Assembly: GCF_001612665.1 (NCBI RefSeq)
Contig: NZ_BDAX01000006.1
Coordinates: forward strand, 186,001 to 250,000
DNA length: 64,000 bases
Direction: 5' to 3'
Source: Nocardia alba NBRC 108234
GTDB taxonomy: Bacteria; Actinomycetota; Actinomycetes; Mycobacteriales; Mycobacteriaceae
This document shows positions 1 to 8,929 of this stretch, piece by piece. The number at the start of each line of letters is the position of its first letter. Positions within the stretch are counted from its first letter, which is position 1. Both the position numbers and the translations under genes were made by a program. The notes beneath the pieces were generated by a model. That model saw only the letters and a program-made list of their open reading frames with translations. It was not told where the DNA came from and searched no databases.

Positions 1-3000
1 CGCAGCAGCCGCAACCGGACGGGCGGTTCGGCCGTGACGTCGAACCCGGTGGCGACGATGTCGCGCACCGCGGCGACGAGGTCGGCCGTGGCGACCTCGA
101 CGGGCGTCAGGTCGACGCGCATCCCATCGGGGGCGAGCACATCCTGGAACGGCATATCCGCGCGAACTTCCGCGGAACCCGACTCGTTCGAGCCCGTGAG
201 CTCGCCCGAGGCGGAAGAGCTCGCGCGCGACACCGGGTAACGGGTTCGCAGGACCTCGTGCCGGGCGAACAGGTCGGCCACGGCCAGGCGCAGAGCGGAC
301 AGATCGAGGTCGCCGGTGAGGCGGATCGCGGCCGGGATGTTGTAGACGGTCGCGTCGGGATCGAGCCGGTTGAGCAGCCACATGCGCTGCTGTGCCAGCG
401 ACAACGGCACCCGTCGCGGACGCGGTCCGGCGAGTAGCCGCGGTGCGGCGGCCTCGTCCGAGCGGTGCACGCGCAGCGCGAGATCGGCCACCGTCGGCGC
501 TTCGAACAGCAACCGAACGCCGACCGTACGATCGAGCGCCGTCCCGATCCGGGCCGCCGCCCTGGTGGCGAGCAGCGAGTTGCCGCCGAGGGCGAAGAAG
601 TCGTCGTCGGCGCCCACGGAGGCGACGCCGAGTATCTCGCCGTAGACCTGCGCGACCACCTGTTCGGTGGGGGTGGCCGGGGCGCGGAAGGCGGCGGCCT
701 CGAAGACCGGCGCGGGCAATGCCTTTCGATCCAGCTTGCCGTTGACGGTGTAGGGCAACTCGTCGAGGACCACGAAGGCGTCGGGCACAAGGTAGGTCGG
801 CAGCTTGTCGCCCAGCGCGGACTTCAACTGCGCGACATCGAGATCCGCGCCGACCACGTAGGCCACGAGCCGATCACCGAAATGGGCATCGGAACGAGCG
901 AGGACCGCGGCCCGAGCCACCCCGGCCAGCCCGAGCAGCACGGCTTCCACCTCGCCTGGCTCCACCCGGAAGCCGCGAATCTTCACCTGGAAGTCACTGC
1001 GGCCCAGGTAGATCAGCCCACCGCCGGACAGCCCGGTCGTGCGCGGGGTGCGCGCGACCAGGTCGCCGGTGCGGTACATCCGGGCGCCGGGTTCGAAGGG
1101 ATCGGCGACGAAGCGATCGGCAGTCTGGGCCGCCCTGCGCAGGTAACCGCGCGCCAACTGGATGCCGCCGAGATACAGCTCTCCCCTGATGCCGGGGGCG
1201 ACCGGCCGCAGACGCTCGTCGAGCACGTAGACGCGGCTGTTCCATTCGGGGGTGCCGATCGGCACGGTCAGCACGTCGGCGGCGGTGACCCGGTGGTCGG
1301 TGATCGAGACGGCGGCCTCGGTGGGACCGTACAGATTGTCGATCCTGGTGTCGGGCAGCACCGTCAGCAGGCGCTGCGCGAGCGCCGCGGGCAGGGCTTC
1401 GCCGATCGCGAGGATTCGGGTCAAGGGCACGATATTGCGCTGGTCGTGCGCGGCGGACTCCCAGTATCCCGACAGCGCGTCGAGCAGCGAGGGCACCGCC
1501 GTCAGGGTGGTGACCCCGGCATCGGTGATCAGGGCGTCCAGGTAGGCGGGGTCGCGGTGGCCGTCGGGGGCGGCGATCACCAGTCGGCCACCGCAGACGG
1601 CGGCGGACCAGAACTCCCAGACCGACAGGTCGAACGTGGCGGGAGTCTTCAGCAGGAACACATCGGCGGCATCGGTACCGAATTCACCGCGTAGCCACTG
1701 CAATTGGTTGATCACCGCGGCGTGCGGCACCGCCACGCCCTTGGGGCGGCCGGTGGAACCGGAGGTGAAGATGACGTAGGCGGTGTTGTCCGGGTGCAGC
1801 GGCGCACGACGGTCGGCGTCGGTGATCGGACCGGGGTCGGCGGCGGCGATCACCGGGTGGTCGACTCGCACCAGCGGCGCGGCGTCGGTCCGGAAACCGT
1901 TGGTGAGCACGCAGATCGGGGCCGCCGTGTGCAGGATGTAGTCGGTGCGATCGGCGGGCTGATCGGGGTCGATCGGCACGTAGGCCCCGCCCGACCTGGT
2001 CACCGCGTACATGGCGACCACAAGATCGATCGACCGTGGCAGCGCGAGCGCGACCAGCGATTCCGGCCCGACCCCGATCGAGATCAGGTGCCGCGCCAGC
2101 CTGTTCACCCGTGCGTCGAATTCGGCGTAGGTGAGTTCCAGACGCCCCTCCGGCAGATCGGCGACGAGCGCGACCGCCGCGGGACGCGCCACCGACGGCA
2201 GATCGGCGAGCGTTGCGCCGGGGACAGCGAGATCGGCTGCGCCACTGACAATTTCGGCCGAGATTTCCTCGGAAGTGCGCAGTTCGACCGTGCCGACCCG
2301 CACGCCGGGCTCGCGCACCACCGCGTCGAGCAGCAGCGTCAGCCGGTCGGCGAAGGCCGCCACGGTCGCGGCGTCGAAGAGATCGGTGGCGTAGGTGAAG
2401 AACCCCTCGATGCCGGTGGGTGAGCCGTCGGCGTCGTATCCGTCGCCGACGATCAGATGCAGATCGAATTGCGACACAGCCAGTTCCGCCGATACCGGCG
2501 CGATCCGCAGGCCGGGCAGTTCCAGGGTGGCGCGGTCCACGTTCTGGAAGGAAAGACCCACCTGGAACAGCGGATGGCGGGCGGTGGAGCGCGGCGGATC
2601 GAGGACCTCGACGAGGCGCTCGAACGGCACATCGGCGGCGGCGAACGCGGCCAGGTCGCTCGCACGCTGAGCGGCGAGCAACTCGGCGAAGGTGGCGCCA
2701 CCGTCATAACGGGTGCGCAGCACGACGGTGTTGACGAACATGCCGATCAGATCGTCGAGTTCGCGCTCACCGCGCCCGGCCACGGGTGTACCCACCGCCA
2801 CGTCCGCGGCGCCGGACAGCCGGGCCAGCAACACGGCGAAAGCGGTATGCAACACCATGAACACGGTGGCGCCGTGCTCGCGCGCGAGCCGCGCGAGCGC
2901 GATGTGGGTCGCGGCGTCGATGCGCACCGGCACGCGCCCACCCGTCAGGGAGGCGACGGCGGGACGTGGGTAGTCGGTGGGCAGTTCGAGCACATCCGGC

Positions 3001-6000
3001 AGATCGGCGAGTTCGGAGCGCCAGAACGCGAGCTGGCGGGCGGCCACCGAGTCCGTCTCGTCCTCGGCGCCGAGGCGGTCCACCTGCCACAGCGCGTAGT
3101 CGGCGTACTGCACCGGCAGCGCCGCCCATTCCGGCGCGTGTCCGGCCGCCCGTGCGAGGTAGGCGGTGGTCACATCGCGCACCAGCGGCGCCATCGAGGA
3201 GGCGTCGGCGGCGATGTGGTGCACCACCACGGCGAGCACGTATTCCGTTGGCGCGTCCGGCTCGAGCCCGGTGACATCGAGCAGCTGGACGCGCAGCGGC
3301 ACCTCGGTCGTCACGTCGAACGCGGTCGACGCGAGCGCCGTGACCTGCTCGATCAGCCGGGTCATCAGCTCCGACGGCTCGACCGTCTCGGGCTGGTCCG
3401 AGTCCGCGGGTCGGCTCGGGCCGACCCTACGCACCACGACGTCGAGGTCGACATCCTCGACCGGCAGAATCCGCTGGATCGGACCGGTGGCGGTGTCGGG
3501 GTAGATCGTGCGCAGCACCTCGTGGCGGGCCAGGACGTCGCGCAGGGCGATCGTGAGCGCGGCGACATCGAGGGCACCGGTCAGCCGGAGCGCGAAAGGC
3601 AGGTTGTAGGCGGCGGCTCCGTCGTCGACGCCCTGGTCGAAGCGGTTGAGGAACCACATGCGGCGCTGGGCGGGCGAAAGCGGCAGCTCGTCGGGGCGGG
3701 GCAGGGTACCGAGGCCACTGGTCGGCTCGGGGACCGCGGCGGGATCGAGCATCGCGGCGAGTCCGGCGACGGTGGGAGTTTCGAAGAGGGCGCGCACGGC
3801 GACCCGCCCACCGGTCGCGGCGCCGAGCCGGGCGACCAGCCGGGTGGCGACCAGGGAGTTGCCACCGAGTGCGAAGAAGTCGTCGTCGGCGCCGATGTCG
3901 GTGCGGCCGAGCACTTCACCGAACAGCCCGGCGACGAGCCGCTCCTGCGTGGTGCTCGGCGCGCGGAACGCCCGGGTGGTGAAACTCGGCGCGGGCAGTG
4001 CCTTGCGATCGAGCTTGCCGCTGGGGTTGAGCGGCAGTTCGTCGAGCACGGTGATCGAGGCGGGCACCATGTAGACCGGCAGGGTCTTCGCGGCAACGGC
4101 CTGCAACCGGTCCGGCTCGGCGGCCTGACCGGGAACCGGCACCACATAGGCGACCAGCTGGTCACCGAGCTCGGTCGCCGCGACCAATGCCACTGCCTGG
4201 CTGACGGATTCGTGCGCCAGCAGGGCCGTCTCGATCTCCCCGAGTTCGATCCGCTGGCCGCGGAACTTCACCTGGAAATCGATCCGCCCCAGGTAGTCCA
4301 GTCGGTGCGGGGCGTTCGCGGTGGGCCGACGCCACACCACCAGGTCGCCGGTGCGGTACATGCGCGCGCCCGTCGAGGCGGCCTCCGATGCCGAGGCGAA
4401 GGGGTCGGCGATGAATCGATCGGCGGTGAGACCGGGTCGCGCGACATAGCCGCGCGCCAGCTGATCGCCGGCGAGATAGAGCTCTCCCGCGATACCGGGC
4501 GGTACCGGCCGCAGTCGCTCGTCGAGGACGTACACCCGAGAGTTCCACTGCGGCAGACCGATCGGCACCGAACGCTCACCCGGACGGGCGGGCCAGTAGG
4601 TCACCGAGACAGCGGCCTCGGTCGGGCCGTACAGATTGTGCAGCCGGGCGGAGGTGACCGCGGCCATGGCATCGACGGTCTCGGCGGGCAGCGCCTCGCC
4701 GATGACGAAGATCTCGCGCAGCGACTCCAGGTCGGCATGGCCTTCGGTCGTCGAGCTCGGGTCGACAGCCGCCTGGGCGGCGAACATCGTGAGCATCGAC
4801 GGGACGAAGTCGGTGACGGTGACCTTGTGCTTGCCGATCAGGTCGATCAGATAGGCGGGGTCGCGGTGGCCGTCCGGGGTGGTGAGCACCAGTTTCGCGC
4901 CGACCCGCAGCGGCATGAAATAGCCCCACAGCGACACGTCGAACGTGGTCGCCGTCTTCTGCAGGTACACATCTCCCAGTGCCAGCGGGTACTTCGCCAG
5001 CATCCACACCAGCTGGTTGTGGATGGCGGCGTGCGAGATGGCGACGCCCTTGGGCTTGCCCGTGGAACCCGAGGTGAAGATGACGTAGGCCGGGTGGTCG
5101 GGGTGCAGCGGTGCGCGCAATTCCGACGCGAGGACCGGATCACCGGGCAGGCCGGAGACATCGAGCTCGTCGAGCAGCAGCAGCGAGGTGCCGGGCGCGA
5201 CAGCGACGGCGTCGGCGCGGGTGCTCAGCACGCAGGCCGGGCGGGCGGTGTCGAGAATGTAGGCGATGCGCTCGGCCGGATGGTCGGGATCCAGCGGCAC
5301 GTAGGCGCCACCGGCGGTGAGCACCGCGTACATCCCGATCACCAGGTCGGGCGAGCGCCGCAGAGCCAGGCCGACCAGGCTCTCGGGACCGACGCCCTGC
5401 TCGATCAGCAGCCGGGCGAGGGCATTCACGCGCTCGTCGAACTGCCGGTAGGTCAGCTCGGTGTCCGCGTACACCAGCGCGGTGGCGTCCGGATGTGTCT
5501 GCACCGCACGGCGATACGCGTCGAGCATCGATTCCGGTGGTACCGGATGACGGGTGTCGTTCCAGCTCACCAGGCTCAGCTCGCGCTCGGCCTCGGTGAG
5601 CAGGTCGACCTCGGCGATCGCGAGATCGGCGTCGGTCGCGACCGCGTCGAGCAGGCGGGTGAACCGGGCCGCCAGGATCTCGATGGTGTCGGCGTCGAAC
5701 AGATCGGTGGCGTAGTTGAACGACGCGGCCATCGGTTCGGTCGGATCGGCGCCGGGCACGATCGTGAGCTGTAGATCGAAACGCGCTACCGCACCGCCGA
5801 ATTCGACAGGGGTGGCGTCGAGGCCGGGCAGGCGCAGGTTCGGCAGGTCCAGGTTCTGGAAGAACAGGGCAACCTGGAACAGCGGGTGATGGGCCTGCGA
5901 GCGCACCGGATCGAGCAGTTCGACCAGGCGCTCGAACGGTAGGTCGGCATGGGCGAACGCGGCGAGATCGGCGCGCTTGGTCGCGCGCAGCAACTCGGCG

Positions 6001-8807
6001 AAGCTGGTGCTCGGGTCGAGGTGCGTGCGCAGGACCAGCGTGTTGACGAACATGCCGATCAGGTCGTCGAGTTCCCTGGCGCCGCGCCCGGCCACCGGGG
6101 TACCGATGGCGATGTCGTCGGTGTGCGCGACCCGACCGAGCAGCACCGCGAAAGCCGCGTGCACGACCATGAATTCGGAGGTGCCGCTGCGCTGGGCGAG
6201 CTCGGCGAGCGCCGTGTGGACCGCCGCCGGGATCTGGAAGCCGAATTCGGCGCCACGACCGGTGAATACGGGCGGTCGAGGACGATCGGTGGGCAGGTCG
6301 AGCCGGTCGGGCAGCCCCGCGAGCGTGGTCCGCCAGTGCGAGATCTGCGCGGCGGCAACCGAATCCGGGTCGCCCTCGGCACCGAGGAGTTCGCGATGCC
6401 ACAGCGTGTAGTCCACGTACTGCACCGGCAGCGGCTGCCACCGGGGTCGCGAGCGGTTGCGCCGGGCGAGGTAGGCGCCGAGCAGGTCACGCAGCAGCGG
6501 AGCCACCGAGGCGCCGTCGGCGGTGATGTGGTGCAGGGCGATGGCGAGCACGTGCTCGTTCGGCCCGAGCTCGGCCAGCGCCACCCGGAACGGCACACCG
6601 GCGGCCACATCGAACCCGGTACCGGCGAATTCGGCCAGCCACAGCGGCAATTCGTCCTCGGCGAGCGAGTCGATCAGCACATCGGGGACGGCTTGGGCCA
6701 TCGGCAGGACGACCTGGTGACCGACGCCGTCGACCACCGCGCCGTCGCCACCGCGCTCGTACTCGTCGGCCTGATGGACCGGGTACAGCGTGCGCAGGGA
6801 TTCGTGGCGAGCCACCAGGTCCGACAGCGCCGCGTGCAGTGCGCGCGCGTCGAACGGTCCGGACAGGCGCAGCGCGAACGGGATCGTCTCGGCCGTCGAA
6901 TTCGGATCGAACTGGTTGAGGAACCACATCCGCTGTTGCGCGGCGGAGAGCGGGATCAGGCCGGGGCGTTCGCGAGGCGCCAGCGGCGCATGGCCGCCCG
7001 CGCCCTTCAGCGGCTCCAGCAGCGCGGCGAGCCCGGCGACAGTGGGACTCTCGAAGACGTGGCCCGCGGGCACCCGCGCCGACAGCTCCGCCCCGAGGCG
7101 CGCGGCGGCCCGGGTGGCGAGCAGCGAATTGCCGCCGAGGGCGAAGAAGTCGTCGTCGGCGCCCAGCGGGTTCGCCGGCGCGAGCAGCTCGGTGAAGACG
7201 TAGGCCACCAGCTCTTCCATCGCACCGGAGGGCGCCCGGAACTCCTCGGCGCGCAGGGTGGGCGCGGGCAGCGCGGCCCGATCGAGTTTGCCGACCGGAG
7301 TCAGCGGAATGGTGTCGAGCACAGTCAGCGCGGTCGGCACCATGTGCGCGGGCAACCCGGTCCTGGCGTGCTCGAACAGCTGGTCGGTGTCGATGCGCGC
7401 GCCGGGCGCGGCATGCACGTAGGCGGCGAGAATCGTGGTGCCGTTGTCGAGTTCATGACCGACGGTCACCGCGAAGTCGACGGTGTCGTGCGCGGTGAGC
7501 GCGGTGTCGATCTCGCCCAGCTCGATCCGGAACCCGCGCACCTTCACCTGGAAGTCGTTGCGGCCGACGAATTCGACGGCACCGTCCACCCGCCTGCGCA
7601 CCAGGTCACCGGTGCGGTACATCCGCCCATCGCCCCCGGCGAAGGGATCGACGACGAAGCGCGACGCCGTCAGCCCCGGCTGACGGTGATAGCCGCGCGC
7701 CAACCCGGCCCCGGCGATGTAGAGCTCACCGATCATCCCGTCGGGCACCCGGACCAGCCGCTCATCGAGCACGTACTCGGTCACACCGCGCAGCGGCGCC
7801 CCGATGTTCATCGTGTCGCCGACCACCAGCGGCGCGCTGATATTGGTCACGATGGTGGTCTCGGTCGGTCCGTAACAGTCGTGGAACCGGCGCGAATCCG
7901 TGGCCCAGCGCCGGATCAGGTCCGGCGGGCACGCCTCGCCACCGGTGGTGACCACGGCCAGCGCGTCGAGCCCGGCCGGATCCAGCGATGCCAGCGCGGC
8001 GGTGGTGATGAACATGTGCGTGACGGCTTCTCGGCGCAGCACATCGGCCAGCTCCGCACCGCCGAGAATGCCCGCGGGCACGAGCACCATGGCAGCGCCG
8101 GCACCCACCGCCATCAGGAGTTCGAGCACGGCCGCGTCGAACGAGGGCGACGCGAAATGCAGCGTGCGCGAGTTCGGCTCGATCGCGTAGTGCGCGCGCT
8201 GCTCGGCGCAGTATCCGGCCAGCCCGGCATGGGTCACCACCACGCCCTTGGGCAGGCCCGTCGAACCGGAGGTGTACACCACGTAGGCGGGGTGCTGCAG
8301 CCGCAGCGGACGCACCCGGTCGGCGAAGGTCACCGGATCGCCGGACTGGTCATCGGTGGCGCGCCGGACGCGGTCGTCGTCGAGACACAGCCACTCGAGC
8401 GTGCCGGGCAGCCGGTCCATCGCCGTGCCCACCGCGACCCCGAGCACCGCCGCGGAGTCGCCGAGCATGTGACTCACCCGGGCGGGCGGATAGTTCGGGT
8501 CGACCGGCAGGAACGCGGCGCCGGTCTTGGTCACCGCCCACATCGCCAGCACCGATTCCGGGGACCGCGGAATGCCGACGGCCACCACGTCCTCGGGACC
8601 GACACCGCGCGCGATCAGCAACCGCGCCAGCCGGTTGGAACGCTCGTCGAGCTCGGCATAGGTCCAGCGCACCGGCGCGGACACCCCGTCGTCCCACGAC
8701 AGCGCGAGACCACCGGGGTTGGATTCCACCGCCACCGACAGCAGCTGCGGCAGTGACTTCCCGCGCTGCCGGGCACGGGCGCCGGTCGCCCGGTTCGCTC
8801 GGGTCAC
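1..8807 (-). CDS. NRPS A, A-T-C-A-T-C-A-T-C..., 3' part beyond window
   Basis: At least 2935 residues are encoded, with no in-frame stop down to base 1. Approximate domains: A1 25-520 (TSGSTG motif near 185), T1 Ser near 555, C1 615-1060 (HHITADG near 762), A2 1085-1600, T2 near 1640, C2 1700-2150, A3 2200-2700, T3 near 2735, C3 from 2797, cut by the window edge in a GFDVTAEPP segment. Pocket codes by alignment to GrsA (positions 235-331): A1 DALFTGCIV, A2 DVWDFILVS, A3 DLWTLILVS; none assigned to a substrate. C2 carries HHIAADA instead of HHxxxDG. Start GTG is chosen because VTRANRATG aligns with the MTRAARTRP start of the neighbouring TE-bearing NRPS. It overlaps the stop of a 16-codon upstream ORF by 4 nt. 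It is the last visible gene of a four-gene minus-strand NRPS run and has no starter C domain. Confidence 0.93.
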   Translation of the reverse strand, partial: MTRANRATGARARQRGKSLPQLLSVAVESNPGGLALSWDDGVSAPVRWTYAELDERSNRLARLLIARGVGPEDVVAVGIPRSPESVLAMWAVTKTGAAFLPVDPNYPPARVSHMLGDSAAVLGVAVGTAMDRLPGTLEWLCLDDDRVRRATDDQSGDPVTFADRVRPLRLQHPAYVVYTSGSTGLPKGVVVTHAGLAGYCAEQRAHYAIEPNSRTLHFASPSFDAAVLELLMAVGAGAAMVLVPAGILGGAELADVLRREAVTHMFITTAALASLDPAGLDALAVVTTGGEACPPDLIRRWATDSRRFHDCYGPTETTIVTNISAPLVVGDTMNIGAPLRGVTEYVLDERLVRVPDGMIGELYIAGAGLARGYHRQPGLTASRFVVDPFAGGDGRMYRTGDLVRRRVDGAVEFVGRNDFQVKVRGFRIELGEIDTALTAHDTVDFAVTVGHELDNGTTILAAYVHAAPGARIDTDQLFEHARTGLPAHMVPTALTVLDTIPLTPVGKLDRAALPAPTLRAEEFRAPSGAMEELVAYVFTELLAPANPLGADDDFFALGGNSLLATRAAARLGAELSARVPAGHVFESPTVAGLAALLEPLKGAGGHAPLAPRERPGLIPLSAAQQRMWFLNQFDPNSTAETIPFALRLSGPFDARALHAALSDLVARHESLRTLYPVHQADEYERGGDGAVVDGVGHQVVLPMAQAVPDVLIDSLAEDELPLWLAEFAGTGFDVAAGVPFRVALAELGPNEHVLAIALHHITADGASVAPLLRDLLGAYLARRNRSRPRWQPLPVQYVDYTLWHRELLGAEGDPDSVAAAQISHWRTTLAGLPDRLDLPTDRPRPPVFTGRGAEFGFQIPAAVHTALAELAQRSGTSEFMVVHAAFAVLLGRVAHTDDIAIGTPVAGRGARELDDLIGMFVNTLVLRTHLDPSTSFAELLRATKRADLAAFAHADLPFERLVELLDPVRSQAHHPLFQVALFFQNLDLPNLRLPGLDATPVEFGGAVARFDLQLTIVPGADPTEPMAASFNYATDLFDADTIEILAARFTRLLDAVATDADLAIAEVDLLTEAERELSLVSWNDTRHPVPPESMLDAYRRAVQTHPDATALVYADTELTYRQFDERVNALARLLIEQGVGPESLVGLALRRSPDLVIGMYAVLTAGGAYVPLDPDHPAERIAYILDTARPACVLSTRADAVAVAPGTSLLLLDELDVSGLPGDPVLASELRAPLHPDHPAYVIFTSGSTGKPKGVAISHAAIHNQLVWMLAKYPLALGDVYLQKTATTFDVSLWGYFMPLRVGAKLVLTTPDGHRDPAYLIDLIGKHKVTVTDFVPSMLTMFAAQAAVDPSSTTEGHADLESLREIFVIGEALPAETVDAMAAVTSARLHNLYGPTEAAVSVTYWPARPGERSVPIGLPQWNSRVYVLDERLRPVPPGIAGELYLAGDQLARGYVARPGLTADRFIADPFASASEAASTGARMYRTGDLVVWRRPTANAPHRLDYLGRIDFQVKFRGQRIELGEIETALLAHESVSQAVALVAATELGDQLVAYVVPVPGQAAEPDRLQAVAAKTLPVYMVPASITVLDELPLNPSGKLDRKALPAPSFTTRAFRAPSTTQERLVAGLFGEVLGRTDIGADDDFFALGGNSLVATRLVARLGAATGGRVAVRALFETPTVAGLAAMLDPAAVPEPTSGLGTLPRPDELPLSPAQRRMWFLNRFDQGVDDGAAAYNLPFALRLTGALDVAALTIALRDVLARHEVLRTIYPDTATGPIQRILPVEDVDLDVVVRRVGPSRPADSDQPETVEPSELMTRLIEQVTALASTAFDVTTEVPLRVQLLDVTGLEPDAPTEYVLAVVVHHIAADASSMAPLVRDVTTAYLARAAGHAPEWAALPVQYADYALWQVDRLGAEDETDSVAARQLAFWRSELADLPDVLELPTDYPRPAVASLTGGRVPVRIDAATHIALARLAREHGATVFMVLHTAFAVLLARLSGAADVAVGTPVAGRGERELDDLIGMFVNTVVLRTRYDGGATFAELLAAQRASDLAAFAAADVPFERLVEVLDPPRSTARHPLFQVGLSFQNVDRATLELPGLRIAPVSAELAVSQFDLHLIVGDGYDADGSPTGIEGFFTYATDLFDAATVAAFADRLTLLLDAVVREPGVRVGTVELRTSEEISAEIVSGAADLAVPGATLADLPSVARPAAVALVADLPEGRLELTYAEFDARVNRLARHLISIGVGPESLVALALPRSIDLVVAMYAVTRSGGAYVPIDPDQPADRTDYILHTAAPICVLTNGFRTDAAPLVRVDHPVIAAADPGPITDADRRAPLHPDNTAYVIFTSGSTGRPKGVAVPHAAVINQLQWLRGEFGTDAADVFLLKTPATFDLSVWEFWSAAVCGGRLVIAAPDGHRDPAYLDALITDAGVTTLTAVPSLLDALSGYWESAAHDQRNIVPLTRILAIGEALPAALAQRLLTVLPDTRIDNLYGPTEAAVSITDHRVTAADVLTVPIGTPEWNSRVYVLDERLRPVAPGIRGELYLGGIQLARGYLRRAAQTADRFVADPFEPGARMYRTGDLVARTPRTTGLSGGGLIYLGRSDFQVKIRGFRVEPGEVEAVLLGLAGVARAAVLARSDAHFGDRLVAYVVGADLDVAQLKSALGDKLPTYLVPDAFVVLDELPYTVNGKLDRKALPAPVFEAAAFRAPATPTEQVVAQVYGEILGVASVGADDDFFALGGNSLLATRAAARIGTALDRTVGVRLLFEAPTVADLALRVHRSDEAAAPRLLAGPRPRRVPLSLAQQRMWLLNRLDPDATVYNIPAAIRLTGDLDLSALRLAVADLFARHEVLRTRYPVSRASSSASGELTGSNESGSAEVRADMPFQDVLAPDGMRVDLTPVEVATADLVAAVRDIVATGFDVTAEPPVRLRLL

Positions 8808-8854
8808 GACAGTGCCGTCCGATCGACGGAGTCGACTTGCCGTTGCCCGGTCAT
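8804..8854 (-). CDS. possible 16-aa leader ORF coupled to NRPS A
   Basis: The ATG is preceded by GAGGTG five bases upstream, and the ORF reads MTGQRQVDSVDRTALS before a TGA. That stop overlaps the GTG start of NRPS A (GTGA). The NRPS GTG has only a weak Shine-Dalgarno of its own (GGACGG), so translation through this short ORF could deliver ribosomes to it. There is no homology support, and it could be a chance ORF in a 122-nt gap. Confidence 0.3.
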   Translation of the reverse strand: MTGQRQVDSVDRTALS

Positions 8855-8929
8855 GCACACCTCATACCGATATCGACGCGCACTGTCACTCATCCGCGCC
8901 GCGCGCGGACGGGCCAGTGTTCGTTCCAC

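Noticed and set aside
8800..8860. A frameshift joining MTGQRQVDSV to the NRPS A coding frame
   Set aside because: The GTG start gives an N-terminus that aligns with NRPS C (VTRA/MTRA), so the gene is complete without a frameshift.
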